Shown here: positions 1-7,128 of the stretch, piece after piece | How the letters are laid out: every line of letters begins with the position of its first letter | Position numbering within the stretch: position 1 is the stretch's first letter | NCBI GenBank assembly: GCA_046496815.1 | Contig: JAWOGN010000386.1 | Coordinates: 1-36,036, forward strand | DNA: 36,036 nucleotides | Direction of reading: 5' to 3' | From: JAWOGN01 sp046496815 | GTDB taxonomy: Bacteria; Desulfobacterota; DSM-4660; Desulfatiglandales; Desulfatiglandaceae | Position numbers and translations under genes: made by a program | Notes under the pieces: model-generated | What the model saw: only the letters and a program-made list of their open reading frames with translations | Told to the model about the DNA's origin: nothing | The model's database searches: none

Positions 1-1
1 C

Positions 2-298
2 GACGGGATATGTACTGTCTATGTTCCCCATACCACCGCAGGCGTAACCATCAATGAAGGCGCAGATCCGGATGTCTTTCGGGATATCATGCAAAAATGA
101 AATGAACTGGTACCTCCCGATGCGGGGTATCGACACATGGAGGGAAACGCCGACAGTCATATCAAGGCATCCATGATGGGTAGTTCGGTGACGGTGCCGA
201 TTCAAAACGGACGTCTTGTCCTTGGAACCTGGCAAAAGATTTTCTTTTGTGAATTTGATGGATCCAGGTCTCGAAAAGTCTGCATCCAGATCTCCTAG
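2..298 (+). pseudogene. yjbQ: YjbQ-family protein (UPF0047), 5'-truncated by the window edge and interrupted by an in-frame TGA
   Basis: Reading from base 2, the frame gives the conserved core of the YjbQ/YugU family: PHTTAGVTINEGADPDVF, then HMEGNADSHIKASMMGSSV, NGRLVLGTWQ and FFCEFDG, ending at TAG 296-298. Family members are about 130-140 residues, so roughly 30 N-terminal residues lie outside the window. A TGA at 98-100 breaks the frame between QK and NELVPPD, at a position where relatives carry a hydrophobic residue. The frame is otherwise intact on both sides. YjbQ proteins have been linked to a weak thiamine-phosphate synthase activity, but their true role is uncertain. It is either a recent nonsense mutation, a sequence error (one base change from TTA would explain it) or, less likely, a recoded codon. 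Confidence 0.8.
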
Positions 299-424
299 AT
301 CCTTGCGCACGCGAGACCGGACTCAAAAAACTGCCACCGCGCCGGGTGTATGCCGCTATGCGCCTAATGCCCTTTCACATCACTCACGGCCCCGAGGGAC
401 TTGGATCATCGAGCCGAACCCAGG

Positions 425-448
425 AAAAAAACGGGCTGTTCAACAGCC
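425..448 (-). terminator. Rho-independent terminator after the ATP-grasp gene
   Basis: On the minus strand a GGCTGT/ACAGCC stem with a 3-base loop (434-448) is followed by CG and a run of seven Ts (431-425). It begins about 13 bases past the stop codon of the ATP-grasp gene. Confidence 0.75.
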
Positions 449-460
449 GACGGGTGTTTT

Positions 461-1318
461 TCAGATCAGTCTTACCGCACCCGGATCCAGCCCCTTCTCC
501 ACCAGCCATTCCCGAATCGCACGGTAAAGAAAATGATAGAAGTTCTCTATCCCCCCCAATCCGCGTCTCCCAAAGAAGTAGTTGATCTCCAATATCAAAG
601 GTGTCGGATCCCTAACGCCGGCAGGGAACACCCAATCAATCGCCGCCAAATTGATGCCGGTTTTGAGAGACAATCCTTGAGTGTACTCTCCCCCCTTTTT
701 CTGGAGATCGGGGCGCCAGTGATGATCGATTGTTGCGCCGCGGCCAATCGTGGTGATGACCTCGCCGGAATTTCCAGGCCGTTTCCAGTAAGTCAGAATC
801 CGCTTCCCGATAACGACCGCCCGAAGTACGTTTCCCCCGCAAGGCACAAACGCCTGCGTGACAAACCCTGAAAGCCCGGATGCTTCCAGAAGAATCATAT
901 GTTGCAATGCCTCGAACAGGGACCCATTGTCCCTTACCAGGTGGACGCCTTCCGCCTCATGGGCTTTGTCCGCCTTGACCAAAAAGGGCAATTCATGGGG
1001 GAGTTCCGTTTCCTCCGGGCAGGTTTCCTTCCATTGCCTAACGGATGACCAGCGAAATGTCTCCGGATGCGGACAGCCGAAATCCCGGAAGAGTAAGCTT
1101 TGGCCGGTTTTTCCAGGGTATCTGAAACGATTTTCATAGCCTGGAAAAATGGCCCTCTCCGAACTGTTGCAGGCTTGAAAAAGATCTTTCGTACATCCTT
1201 GCGGCAAAATGATCGCGTTTGCTGTTTCTATGAGGGCCCGGTCGCTTGAATTCAGAGCGCGATCCGCCAAAATAATCTGAACGTCTGCTTCAAAGCATGG
1301 GTGAAAGGACAGTATCAT
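461..1318 (-). CDS. RimK-like ATP-grasp protein
   Basis: A 285-residue protein with the layout of the ATP-grasp ligase superfamily. A central lysine-containing segment (LPFLVKADKAHEAEGVHLV) resembles the nucleotide-binding strand, followed by FVTQAFVPCGGNVLRAVVIG and the Mg-binding C-terminal segment LILEINYFFGRRGLGG. Such enzymes join a carboxylate to an amine or thiol using ATP; the substrate cannot be told here. I chose the ATG at 1318 because a longer reading to 1468 would overlap the divergent zinc-ribbon gene and adds 50 residues of low-complexity sequence. No good Shine-Dalgarno precedes this ATG, so the start is uncertain. It is a single gene with its own terminator. Confidence 0.75.
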   Translation of the reverse strand: MILSFHPCFEADVQIILADRALNSSDRALIETANAIILPQGCTKDLFQACNSSERAIFPGYENRFRYPGKTGQSLLFRDFGCPHPETFRWSSVRQWKETCPEETELPHELPFLVKADKAHEAEGVHLVRDNGSLFEALQHMILLEASGLSGFVTQAFVPCGGNVLRAVVIGKRILTYWKRPGNSGEVITTIGRGATIDHHWRPDLQKKGGEYTQGLSLKTGINLAAIDWVFPAGVRDPTPLILEINYFFGRRGLGGIENFYHFLYRAIREWLVEKGLDPGAVRLI

Positions 1319-1406
1319 GGTGCAGGATATGGGTATGGTTTGACTTTGATTCCCTAAATGACTATGTTTTACGCCTAAGTCTAACTTATGAAACGGGAGC
1401 GGAACA

Positions 1407-1652
1407 ATGCCGATTTTTGAATTTCGATGTCTCGCGTGCGGAGACGTGTTCGAAAAGCTTTTTGTCAATTCGGATGAAATAATCGAAGTCGTATGCCCCG
1501 CATGTCAAGGCCGATCCTGTGCGCGGGTTGTCAGCAAAACCAATTATGCCATGGGCGTTGGACCGGGGGGTAAACAACCCAAGATCACAACAAAATCTTG
1601 CGGTCCTTCAAACCAATGTACAACATTGGACTTGCCCGGGCCAACAAAATAA
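1407..1652 (+). CDS. FmdB-type zinc-ribbon regulatory protein
   Basis: An 81-residue protein opening with MPIFEFRCLACG and continuing with CPAC, the two CxxC knuckles (Cys8/11 and Cys30/33) of the FmdB/CxxC_CxxC_SSSS family. These bind one zinc. The C-terminal half is polar, with two further cysteines (KSCGPSNQC). FmdB was named as a putative regulator near formamidase, but most members are of unknown role. A GGGAGCGG ribosome site precedes the ATG. It is divergent from the ATP-grasp gene. Confidence 0.85.
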   Translation: MPIFEFRCLACGDVFEKLFVNSDEIIEVVCPACQGRSCARVVSKTNYAMGVGPGGKQPKITTKSCGPSNQCTTLDLPGPTK

Positions 1653-1762
1653 CGGTTTTCATCCGCCCTTCTCATTCTCTGACTTTCATCGAAGCACATC
1701 TTTTTATCTCGTAGCATTGCAGGATGACGAGGGGCGGTAGATACATTTAACAGGTGGAATCC

Positions 1763-2020
1763 ATGATGAAGCGAGCGAACCAAGACGCCGCCTCCTGTGA
1801 GCTAAATGAAGCGGACAAGATTTACATCACTGAAATTTTTCTTGAGAGTATCGTCCCAAGGCTCCAAAAGCTGAACGCGCGAATCGGAGTCCTCAACTGT
1901 GATTTCGCAGGGGAGCGTTTTAAGAAGTGGAATGCTCGGTTCAGATCCGTTCGTGAAGACTTCGAAATCCTCGAATTCGAATACGAGGAAGAAGGATCCG
2001 GATTCACTTTGAAAGGGTAA
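1763..2020 (+). CDS. Small hypothetical protein (85 residues)
   Basis: Not recognised. The protein is charged and mostly helical in appearance (CELNEADKIYITEIFLES, then RFKKWNARFRSVREDFEIL) and ends in an acidic stretch EFEYEEEGSGFTLKG. There is no signal peptide or membrane segment. The ATG at 1763 is preferred over the GTG at 1754 because AGGTGG sits five bases before it. It lies 16 bases before the HEAT-repeat gene and is probably cotranscribed with it. Confidence 0.6.
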   Translation: MMKRANQDAASCELNEADKIYITEIFLESIVPRLQKLNARIGVLNCDFAGERFKKWNARFRSVREDFEILEFEYEEEGSGFTLKG

Positions 2021-2036
2021 CTCAAGATTATGAAAC

Positions 2037-3176
2037 ATGATTGAAAGCAAACTTATGGGAAGAAAACCTTTTGAGAAACCGACCTGTCCATTTTGCGGAC
2101 TAAACTTAGAAAGGCCCAAAGAGCTACAGACGCGCATGCCTGGAGAGATGCCCGTCGGCTCATGTGCCTGCGGTGCCGTCTATGCTTATGATGCCACCGG
2201 CCATAATCTCGGCACAGCCATGGTCGATGCCCTTGTCTTTGGATGTAACGGCGACTGGGATCTGGCCTGGGATCTTCTCCCGGAAGAGGATTATCTTGAA
2301 AAGCAAGTCAAGAATTATGATCTCGACACGCATCTCATTTTCCCGGGAGGTGCCTACGAAGGGCGGCAGGTCGCAGGAACTCTCTTCTTTATTAGGCTGC
2401 ATAGAGATGTTCGAGAGGTTACCCAGGAGGGTGCTTTGCGACGACTGGAAAGCGCTACCCAAGTCCCACAGAAATCCGCGTTCACAAAGAGAACCGGAAA
2501 GTCATTTTCGAAGAAAGAAGTGGAGGCATGGGTAAAAGAATACAAGCTGAATGCCCTGCTGAGCATCGCCGAGAAAGACCCAAGAATTATCAGGGACCTG
2601 CAGCGTCTCCTCTATTTTCCTGAAAAGGGACTTCGCCGGCGGAGTGCTGAGATCCTGGGAAAGGTATCCGCGTTGATCGCTCAGAAAAATCCCGGGACCA
2701 TCTCCAAACTTCTTCAAGGATTGTTCACTGCCCTGACGGATACCGCCGCGTCAAGCTGGGGATCCATTGATGCCATTGGGGAAATCATATGTCACAGTCC
2801 CAAGCAGTTTGCCGGGTACATGCCCCAACTTTACCAATTCGTGAAGGACAGAGCATTGCTACCGGATATTCTTCGGGCGCTCGGAAAAATTGCAGCGAAA
2901 CGGCCCGATCTCATTCAAAAAAAGTCGTTCTATTTCATTCCGCTTCTCCAGGACCGGAATCCTGAGATTCGCGGTTATGCCGCCGTACTTCTTGGAAATC
3001 TGGGCACGCAGGAAGCAAAAGATGATTTGACAAAACTTCGGAAGGATGATGCCGTTTTGGAGATATACGAGGATGGCAAGCTGGAAAAAAGAACCATCGG
3101 CCAACTGGCTTCGGAAGCCCTGAGAACTCTGGGAAAAGGTCCTACCGCTTCTTTTTCCGAATCGCTTCAGTCATAA
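2037..3176 (+). CDS. HEAT-repeat protein with N-terminal zinc-ribbon-like motif (DVU0298-like)
   Basis: A 379-residue soluble protein. The N-terminus has CPFCG (Cys17/20) and CACG (Cys43/45), which together look like a zinc ribbon. The middle contains a conserved-looking DALVFGCNGDWDLAWDLLP. The second half is a run of helical repeats: RDLQRLLYFPEKGLRRRSAEILG, PDLIQKKSFYFIPLLQ and NPEIRGYAAVLLGNLGT are typical HEAT/PBS-lyase-like units. The architecture resembles the DVU0298 family of sulfate reducers, of unknown function; HEAT repeats usually serve as protein-binding scaffolds. The ribosome site is weak; an ATG at 2055 is an alternative start. Expression is probably linked to the small gene upstream. 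It converges on the YkgJ-type gene. Confidence 0.7.
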   Translation: MIESKLMGRKPFEKPTCPFCGLNLERPKELQTRMPGEMPVGSCACGAVYAYDATGHNLGTAMVDALVFGCNGDWDLAWDLLPEEDYLEKQVKNYDLDTHLIFPGGAYEGRQVAGTLFFIRLHRDVREVTQEGALRRLESATQVPQKSAFTKRTGKSFSKKEVEAWVKEYKLNALLSIAEKDPRIIRDLQRLLYFPEKGLRRRSAEILGKVSALIAQKNPGTISKLLQGLFTALTDTAASSWGSIDAIGEIICHSPKQFAGYMPQLYQFVKDRALLPDILRALGKIAAKRPDLIQKKSFYFIPLLQDRNPEIRGYAAVLLGNLGTQEAKDDLTKLRKDDAVLEIYEDGKLEKRTIGQLASEALRTLGKGPTASFSESLQS

Positions 3177-3192
3177 AAAACAATTTACCCGG

Positions 3193-3852
3193 TCATGAAG
3201 GCCCTTCAAAGGGATCCCGAAACGTCTCGTTGATGAGTTCATCAACCGGAGTCCTCATGGCCTTACAAACAGAGATCAATAAGGATGCCTTGTCAAGGTC
3301 TTTTTTTCCGAAATCTTCCAGTAGTTCCTTAGAGAGATTAAAAAGATCCCCGTAGACACCATCTAGGTCAAAGGCGGGATAGGATGGCCCCCTTTCGAAT
3401 CCCGACTTTCCACAAACGTGCGGCTTGCCGTGGATCTTCGTTGGAGTTCCATAGACTCGGCATGTGATCGGTCGGTAGGGGTAAAGGATGCACTCCGCAT
3501 TATCATCCAAGAGCGGACAACGAATCCTTTCCGTTGCGAATATACGGGCTCCCATTTGTGGATCCGTTTCGTGTGCCTTTAGCTTTATTTCTAATCGCTT
3601 AAGTGCCCGTTCCGTGTCATTGCAGCGCCATAGAGCTTCCTTTATTTTGTCTCCGTTCAATTCGTCGAAATGCCGCTTCAGGTGGACTGCCTCCACAAGA
3701 AACAGTCCAAACACAGCATGGCAACAGTCGGAACAATGGGGCACGCATTTGACGCAGGTGCCATGGGTTTCTTGCATGCTTTGGAAGAATGCATCCGCCT
3801 TGTCCACCAAGTGTTCGTAGCCCTGAAGCGATTCAAAAGGATTTGTTGTCAT
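3193..3852 (-). CDS. YkgJ-family cysteine-cluster protein
   Basis: A 219-residue protein with the cysteine pattern of the YkgJ/CxxCxxCC family: C33, C36, C40, C43, C44 in the N-terminal third, then IRCPLL and CILYPYRPITCRVYGTP, and HVCGKS. These cysteines are thought to bind a metal or an Fe-S cluster; no biochemical role is established. There is no membrane segment. It ends 16 bases from the convergent HEAT gene. A terminator for an upstream transcript lies about 50 bases before its start, so it probably has its own promoter or depends on readthrough. Confidence 0.85.
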   Translation of the reverse strand: MTTNPFESLQGYEHLVDKADAFFQSMQETHGTCVKCVPHCSDCCHAVFGLFLVEAVHLKRHFDELNGDKIKEALWRCNDTERALKRLEIKLKAHETDPQMGARIFATERIRCPLLDDNAECILYPYRPITCRVYGTPTKIHGKPHVCGKSGFERGPSYPAFDLDGVYGDLFNLSKELLEDFGKKDLDKASLLISVCKAMRTPVDELINETFRDPFEGPS

Positions 3853-3893
3853 CGGCTACCCGCCTTTTTCTCCGGCCAAATGCTTGCACATTA

Positions 3894-3926
3894 CAAAAAA
3901 ATGCTGCCGATAGAACCGGCAGCATT
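3894..3926 (-). terminator. Rho-independent terminator upstream of the YkgJ-type gene
   Basis: A perfect 10-bp stem (AATGCTGCCG at 3900-3909 with CGGCAGCATT at 3917-3926) has a 7-base loop. On the minus strand it runs into a T tract at 3899-3894. It would end the transcript of the 107-residue gene at 4191-4514; about 265 bases separate them. Confidence 0.7.
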
Positions 3927-4190
3927 CAATGCGATTCTCCAAAAAAATATGCCCTCACAAATCTTCTAAACGCGACAGCCCCGTCCTCTGATCAAAAGTG
4001 GCGTGCCGCCCCTTTTCCGTTTGCTTTGGAGTGAAAACCTTTTTCTTGAGAACAATTCCTTCCGCATTCCCATAAGAAAAAAAAACGATTCCATATTCCA
4101 AAAAATAGGGCAGTGTCTCTATCCGCCTATTTCCTGAATACTTCTTTAAAAATCATACGTTGAATGGCAAAGTCGCGAGAGGCCAAAGAC
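3927..4190. other. Non-coding stretch, nothing recognised
   Basis: Between the terminator and the 107-residue gene I see A/T-rich sequence with no convincing gene, repeat or RNA. It is most likely the 3' untranslated region of the gene at 4191-4514. Confidence 0.5.
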
Positions 4191-4514
4191 CTAATGGACC
4201 TTACTCCGCAGTGCCTTGCCCGCAAGCGGGTTATAAAGCTTCACAATCGCGAACTTCATAACATCCAGGGTCTTGTTCTCCAATATAATATCCATCAGTT
4301 TATTCTCGGCCTCTCCCGGAAGCACACATGCGTCAGAGGAATCAAATTCCAGGTCGGGAAACGCCTTGAGAAGTTTCTTTTGCTCCTTCCTGCCAACCGC
4401 AACCTGAACGGCTTCTTTTCCTGCCACGGTTTTTATTTGGTCCTCTAATCCGGCGTCTTCAATCTTTTTCTTTAATTCCTCATCCAAAAAGACATTGATA
4501 CAATAATCTGCCAT
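4191..4514 (-). CDS. Hypothetical protein (107 residues)
   Basis: Not recognised. The protein starts MADYCINVFLDEELKKKIED and continues with alternating charged helices and a central DLEFDSSDACVLPGEAENKL. There is no signal peptide, membrane helix or clear motif. The ATG at 4514 is chosen because AAAGGAGGT stands about six bases upstream; the longer reading to 4532 would place this ribosome site inside the gene. A promoter-like sequence lies about 140 bases upstream, so it has a fairly long leader. It is probably transcribed alone. Confidence 0.65.
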   Translation of the reverse strand: MADYCINVFLDEELKKKIEDAGLEDQIKTVAGKEAVQVAVGRKEQKKLLKAFPDLEFDSSDACVLPGEAENKLMDIILENKTLDVMKFAIVKLYNPLAGKALRSKVH

Positions 4515-4659
4515 AAAGGTACCTCCTTTCATCTAAGTCCTCACGGCCTACCAGCGTAAGTGAAGCCGTTCCGGTCGGTATCTCCTCGACCTCGACGCTA
4601 TCGCTTCCTCTCGTTTCTCCGCTGATCGACATGTCGGATATATTGAAATATTGGAATTT

Positions 4660-4689
4660 CTTATATTACGCCGATTCTTGCATTGTCAA
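4660..4689 (-). promoter_or_regulatory. Sigma-70-type promoter for the 107-residue gene
   Basis: On the minus strand TTGACA (4689-4684), an 18-base spacer and TATAAG (4665-4660). The predicted start near 4653 gives a leader of about 140 bases. The rest of the gap up to 4851 shows nothing recognisable. Confidence 0.6.
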
Positions 4690-4851
4690 GAATTTTGAAC
4701 GTCAATTCAAGCATCGTCATCTGCCGTCGAATCTCCCGCAAGCCTCGCACTTGCCAACAGCCGATGGCGCTTTAGCATACCGGAGCTTTTATCCCTATGG
4801 CAGGACATCAAATCTTGGAACGAGTGCCGTCGGGTCTCGGATCCAGCTCGG

Positions 4852-5475
4852 CTATTTACGATGAGGTTCTAATTTCTTAATAAACTCCGGAGGAGCCTCA
4901 AACCCCAGAGATAAGGCCTTGTCCAGGTACTTGATCGCTTTTTCATAATCCCCTCGGCTGTAATAGGCAAAGGCAAGGTTGTTATGGCCGAGTCCAAAAG
5001 TCGGCGCGACCTTCACCATTTTCTCTCCCGTCTCGATTGCCGTGTCAATATCCTCCTTTTGGAGATACGCATTGACCAGGTTACTCCAGGCCTGAACGAT
5101 CTCCGGGTTGAGCTCAAGAGCCTTTTTCAAGGCATCGATCGCCGCTTCGGTTTCCATCATTTGAAGATAAGCAAAGCCGAGATTGGCATACCCGCGAGCG
5201 TATCTGGGTTCAACTTCAACGGCTTTCCGGTTGGCTTCCACCACCCGTTCCAAATTCCCTTTCTTGAAATAAATATATCCCAGGTTGACCCAGCCTTCAA
5301 ACATCCTGCCGCTATTCTCGATCGCCTCCTCAAAGTAGGGAATCGCCTCGTCGAGTTTGCCCTGTTCCATGAGAGTAACTCCTAAATTATACTGGGAGTT
5401 CGCGCATTCCGGATTTTCTGCGAGCATTCGTTTTTGCTCCGCTATGAATTCTTCCGCGCCCTGTGGTTCTTTCAT
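4852..5475 (-). CDS. Tetratricopeptide-repeat protein
   Basis: A 207-residue protein made almost entirely of about five TPR units. Typical cores are SQYNLGVTLMEQGKLDEAIP, WVNLGYIYFKKGNLERVVE, YANLGFAYLQMMETEAAID, WSNLVNAYLQKEDIDTAIE and HNNLAFAYYSRGDYEKAIK. TPRs form a superhelix that binds partner proteins. There is no signal peptide, so it should be cytoplasmic. The ATG at 5475 follows an AGAGG ribosome site; a TTG further up at 5496 is less likely. It lies downstream of dsrD in the same direction but beyond the dsrD terminator, so a link to sulfite reduction is only suggested by position. Confidence 0.85.
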   Translation of the reverse strand: MKEPQGAEEFIAEQKRMLAENPECANSQYNLGVTLMEQGKLDEAIPYFEEAIENSGRMFEGWVNLGYIYFKKGNLERVVEANRKAVEVEPRYARGYANLGFAYLQMMETEAAIDALKKALELNPEIVQAWSNLVNAYLQKEDIDTAIETGEKMVKVAPTFGLGHNNLAFAYYSRGDYEKAIKYLDKALSLGFEAPPEFIKKLEPHRK

Positions 5476-5582
5476 CCTAAACCTCTTATCCGTCAATTGC
5501 CTGCGTTTACAAAAGCCGTCACGGTCTTCTCATTGCCTGGATCCCGGCTCCGAATCCCGAATTCACGCCTGCAAATTGAGAC

Positions 5583-5618
5583 AAAAAGAGGTCGCATTCC
5601 GACACGGAAAGCGACCTC
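5583..5618 (-). terminator. Rho-independent terminator of dsrABD
   Basis: Long stem: GAGGTCGC (5588-5595) pairs with GCGACCTC (5611-5618), and TTCCG with CGGAA inside, with one A-A mismatch and a 3-base loop. On the minus strand it is followed by five Ts (5587-5583). It lies 37 bases after the dsrD stop. Confidence 0.85.
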
Positions 5619-5654
5619 CGCCGCTAAATTGCAAACTCAATTCAACAGTTGAGT

Positions 5655-5885
5655 CTAATGATCCTCAGTCTGACCTCTTCCCTTCAAACCGTACATCGTC
5701 GTGCTTCCGGTAGAAAAGTAGACCAGTTTTTCCTCATTGACAAGAGCGGTCGCGGCCTTTTTGATTTCCCGGGCCTTGGCGTCGGGGAAAACCTTTCTCA
5801 CGCCCTTTTCCATATCGCTAAAATAAAACTTGGTCTTTTTACTGTTCTCAGCAAAATCGAGGATCGCTTTCTTAAAGTCCTCCAT
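5655..5885 (-). CDS. dsrD: Dissimilatory sulfite reductase activator DsrD
   Basis: A 76-residue protein of the usual DsrD length, with the winged-helix core KKTKFYFSDMEKGVRKVFPD and the wing segment EEKLVYFSTGSTTMYGLKGR. DsrD is known from sulfate and sulfite reducers and has been shown to act as an allosteric activator of DsrAB; it is cytoplasmic. AAAGGAGC precedes the ATG. It follows dsrB by 31 bases and is followed by a strong terminator, so it closes the dsrABD operon. DsrD is generally absent from sulfur oxidisers that use reverse Dsr, which supports reductive function here. Confidence 0.95.
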   Translation of the reverse strand: MEDFKKAILDFAENSKKTKFYFSDMEKGVRKVFPDAKAREIKKAATALVNEEKLVYFSTGSTTMYGLKGRGQTEDH

Positions 5886-5916
5886 AATATTGCTCCTTTG
5901 ATCCTAAGGGTGGTGC

Positions 5917-7104
5917 CTAATCGATGCCTCCGGCTGCCTTTGAGACCTCCCACGCAGCATCGGTATACTTAAAGAGGGTAGAGGTTCTGTAAGTATCATA
6001 GGCCAATCGGTAATCATCAATGAGATGGTCGCTGAAGGGCAGATCACACTTCTCGAAGAACCTTTCCCATCCGATCCGCTCGGCCCAGTCCCCAATTCGC
6101 TCATACTTATTGGCGCCTGCGGCATACGCCTCTACAATCTTTTTGACGTTCTCACAGACTTCGGGGTAGCGGGGGAAGTTGTTCGGCGCGGCAGGAACGA
6201 CGACCTTAGAAAACTTAGGCGCAGAGAGTCGGTTGGAGACCTTACCCCCCGCCATGATCGTCACACAGTCCCCTTCCTTATCGGAAAGAGGGACCGCCAT
6301 ACACATCGTGTAGCAGTTGCCGCAGAACATGCAGCGTTCTTCTTTAATCTTCACACTCTTCTTTCCGTCCTCGGTTTTGGTGGGTGAAATGGCCGCTGTC
6401 GGGCAGGCCGCAATAACCAAGGGGATTTCGCACAAAGAATCCATAACCTCGTGATCAACCACGGGCGGTTTGCGATGATACCCCAGAAGCGCAATATCCG
6501 AGCAATGAACCGCACCGCACATGTTCAGGCAACACGCCATGGAAATCCGAATTTGGGCGGGAAATGTCATGCCTTGGAAATATTCAAACAGATCATCCAT
6601 AACTGCCTTCACCATGGAAGAGGCGTCCGTTGCCGGGGTATGGCAATGGAGATAGCCCTGGGTATGGACGATATTGGTGAGCCCTGCTCCGGTCCCGCCG
6701 ATGGGGAATTTATAGCTTCCGGAGACATGTTTCCGACTCATCAGGTCCTTTTTCAGCGCCTCCATTTTGTCCTGACTGTCCACCATGAATTCAAGGTTGT
6801 TTCGCGTCGTGAACCGCACAAAGCCGTCACAATGTTTATCTGCGATTTCACAAATTTCTCTCACATGCTCAACGCTCATGAATCTGACACCCCCACATCT
6901 CACCGTGAACACTTTGTCGCCGGTTTCCGATACATGCACCAAAACGCCGGGCTCAAGGATATCATGGTATTTCCACTTTCCGTAATTGTTCTGAATTATG
7001 GGAGGAAAATACTGCCAAAAGTGCCTCGGGCCAAGATCCGTAAGACGATTTTCCATCGGTTTCTTTGGGTTGAATAGTCCCAATCTTTCTTGAGATAATG
7101 CCAT
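5917..7104 (-). CDS. dsrB: Dissimilatory sulfite reductase subunit beta
   Basis: A 395-residue protein. The N-terminal half carries the substrate-channel region (VFTVRCGGVRFMSVEHVREI, RFTTRNNLEFMV). The siroheme/4Fe-4S ligand set is Cys154 (LHCHTP) and the CCLNMC group at Cys191/192/196. The inserted ferredoxin domain has CPTAAI and CMFCGNCYTMC, binding a second 4Fe-4S cluster. With DsrA it forms the cytoplasmic alpha2beta2 enzyme that reduces sulfite, delivering sulfur to DsrC. AGGAGG lies eight bases before the ATG. It starts 24 bases after dsrA. All expected ligands are present, so the subunit looks functional. Confidence 0.97.
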   Translation of the reverse strand: MALSQERLGLFNPKKPMENRLTDLGPRHFWQYFPPIIQNNYGKWKYHDILEPGVLVHVSETGDKVFTVRCGGVRFMSVEHVREICEIADKHCDGFVRFTTRNNLEFMVDSQDKMEALKKDLMSRKHVSGSYKFPIGGTGAGLTNIVHTQGYLHCHTPATDASSMVKAVMDDLFEYFQGMTFPAQIRISMACCLNMCGAVHCSDIALLGYHRKPPVVDHEVMDSLCEIPLVIAACPTAAISPTKTEDGKKSVKIKEERCMFCGNCYTMCMAVPLSDKEGDCVTIMAGGKVSNRLSAPKFSKVVVPAAPNNFPRYPEVCENVKKIVEAYAAGANKYERIGDWAERIGWERFFEKCDLPFSDHLIDDYRLAYDTYRTSTLFKYTDAAWEVSKAAGGID

Positions 7105-7128
7105 CGTTTTCTACCTCCTGTTCCGTAA

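Noticed and set aside
4631..4864. 77-codon plus-strand frame in the gap before the TPR gene
   Set aside because: No ribosome site or recognisable content, and it overlaps the promoter on the other strand.
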